DNA from: Pyrocephalus nanus | Taxonomy: Eukaryota; Chordata; Aves; Passeriformes; Tyrannidae | Reading direction: 5' to 3' | Assembly: GCA_038380795.1 (NCBI GenBank) | Contig: CM076274.1 | Span: forward strand, 17,206,027 to 17,270,026 | DNA: 64,000 nucleotides | Part shown: in pieces, positions 63,986-64,000 of the stretch | Layout of the letters: every line of letters begins with the position of its first letter | Position numbering within the stretch: the first letter of the stretch is position 1 | The notes under the pieces: model-generated | What the model saw: only the letters and a program-made list of their open reading frames with translations | The model's database searches: none | What the model was told of the DNA's origin: nothing | Translations under genes and position numbers: made by a program

Positions 63986-64000
63986 GTAAGTAACCCCTCC

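Overview
The window looks like avian nuclear DNA. It carries several CR1 LINE copies with bird-type 3' ends, no mammalian SINEs, and a compact gene with short GC-rich introns joined to a long AT-rich non-coding tract. The species, and whether the sequence sits on chromosome 4A or 4 (where many human Xq13 orthologues lie in birds), cannot be read from the sequence.

Layout. Positions 1 to about 52.9 kb are AT-rich and hold no protein-coding gene that I can recognise on either strand. The tract contains decayed CR1 fragments, poly(A) and A-rich low-complexity runs, two tandem duplications that share a 52-bp period, a 25-bp-arm hairpin and a few simple repeats. A possible unannotated transcription unit (tandem TATA motifs, a consensus splice donor, then an exon-like acceptor/donor pair) lies at 48.8-49.5 kb. 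A long CR1 3' end occupies 50.69-51.36 kb.

Near 52.9 kb the composition shifts to GC-rich. A small CpG-rich patch carries a near-consensus CTCF motif (53017-53035). It is followed by a 36-nt T run, and a larger CpG island lies at about 54.23-54.78 kb.

From 57.18 kb to the right edge there is one gene on the + strand. I identify it as GDPD2 (GDE3), a multi-pass membrane glycerophosphodiester phosphodiesterase. Twelve coding exons (57215 to 63985) join in frame, every intron has GT-AG ends, and together they give residues 1-487. The last donor is at 63986, so the C-terminus (expected: one more membrane segment and a cytosolic tail) lies outside the window. A splice acceptor 36 bp upstream of the ATG shows that the transcript has at least one upstream non-coding exon, probably in or near the CpG island.

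I found no unprecedented biological system. The best leads are the CTCF motif at the composition boundary, the possible transcript at 48.8 kb, the hairpin near 7.0 kb, and the 52-bp tandem duplications.
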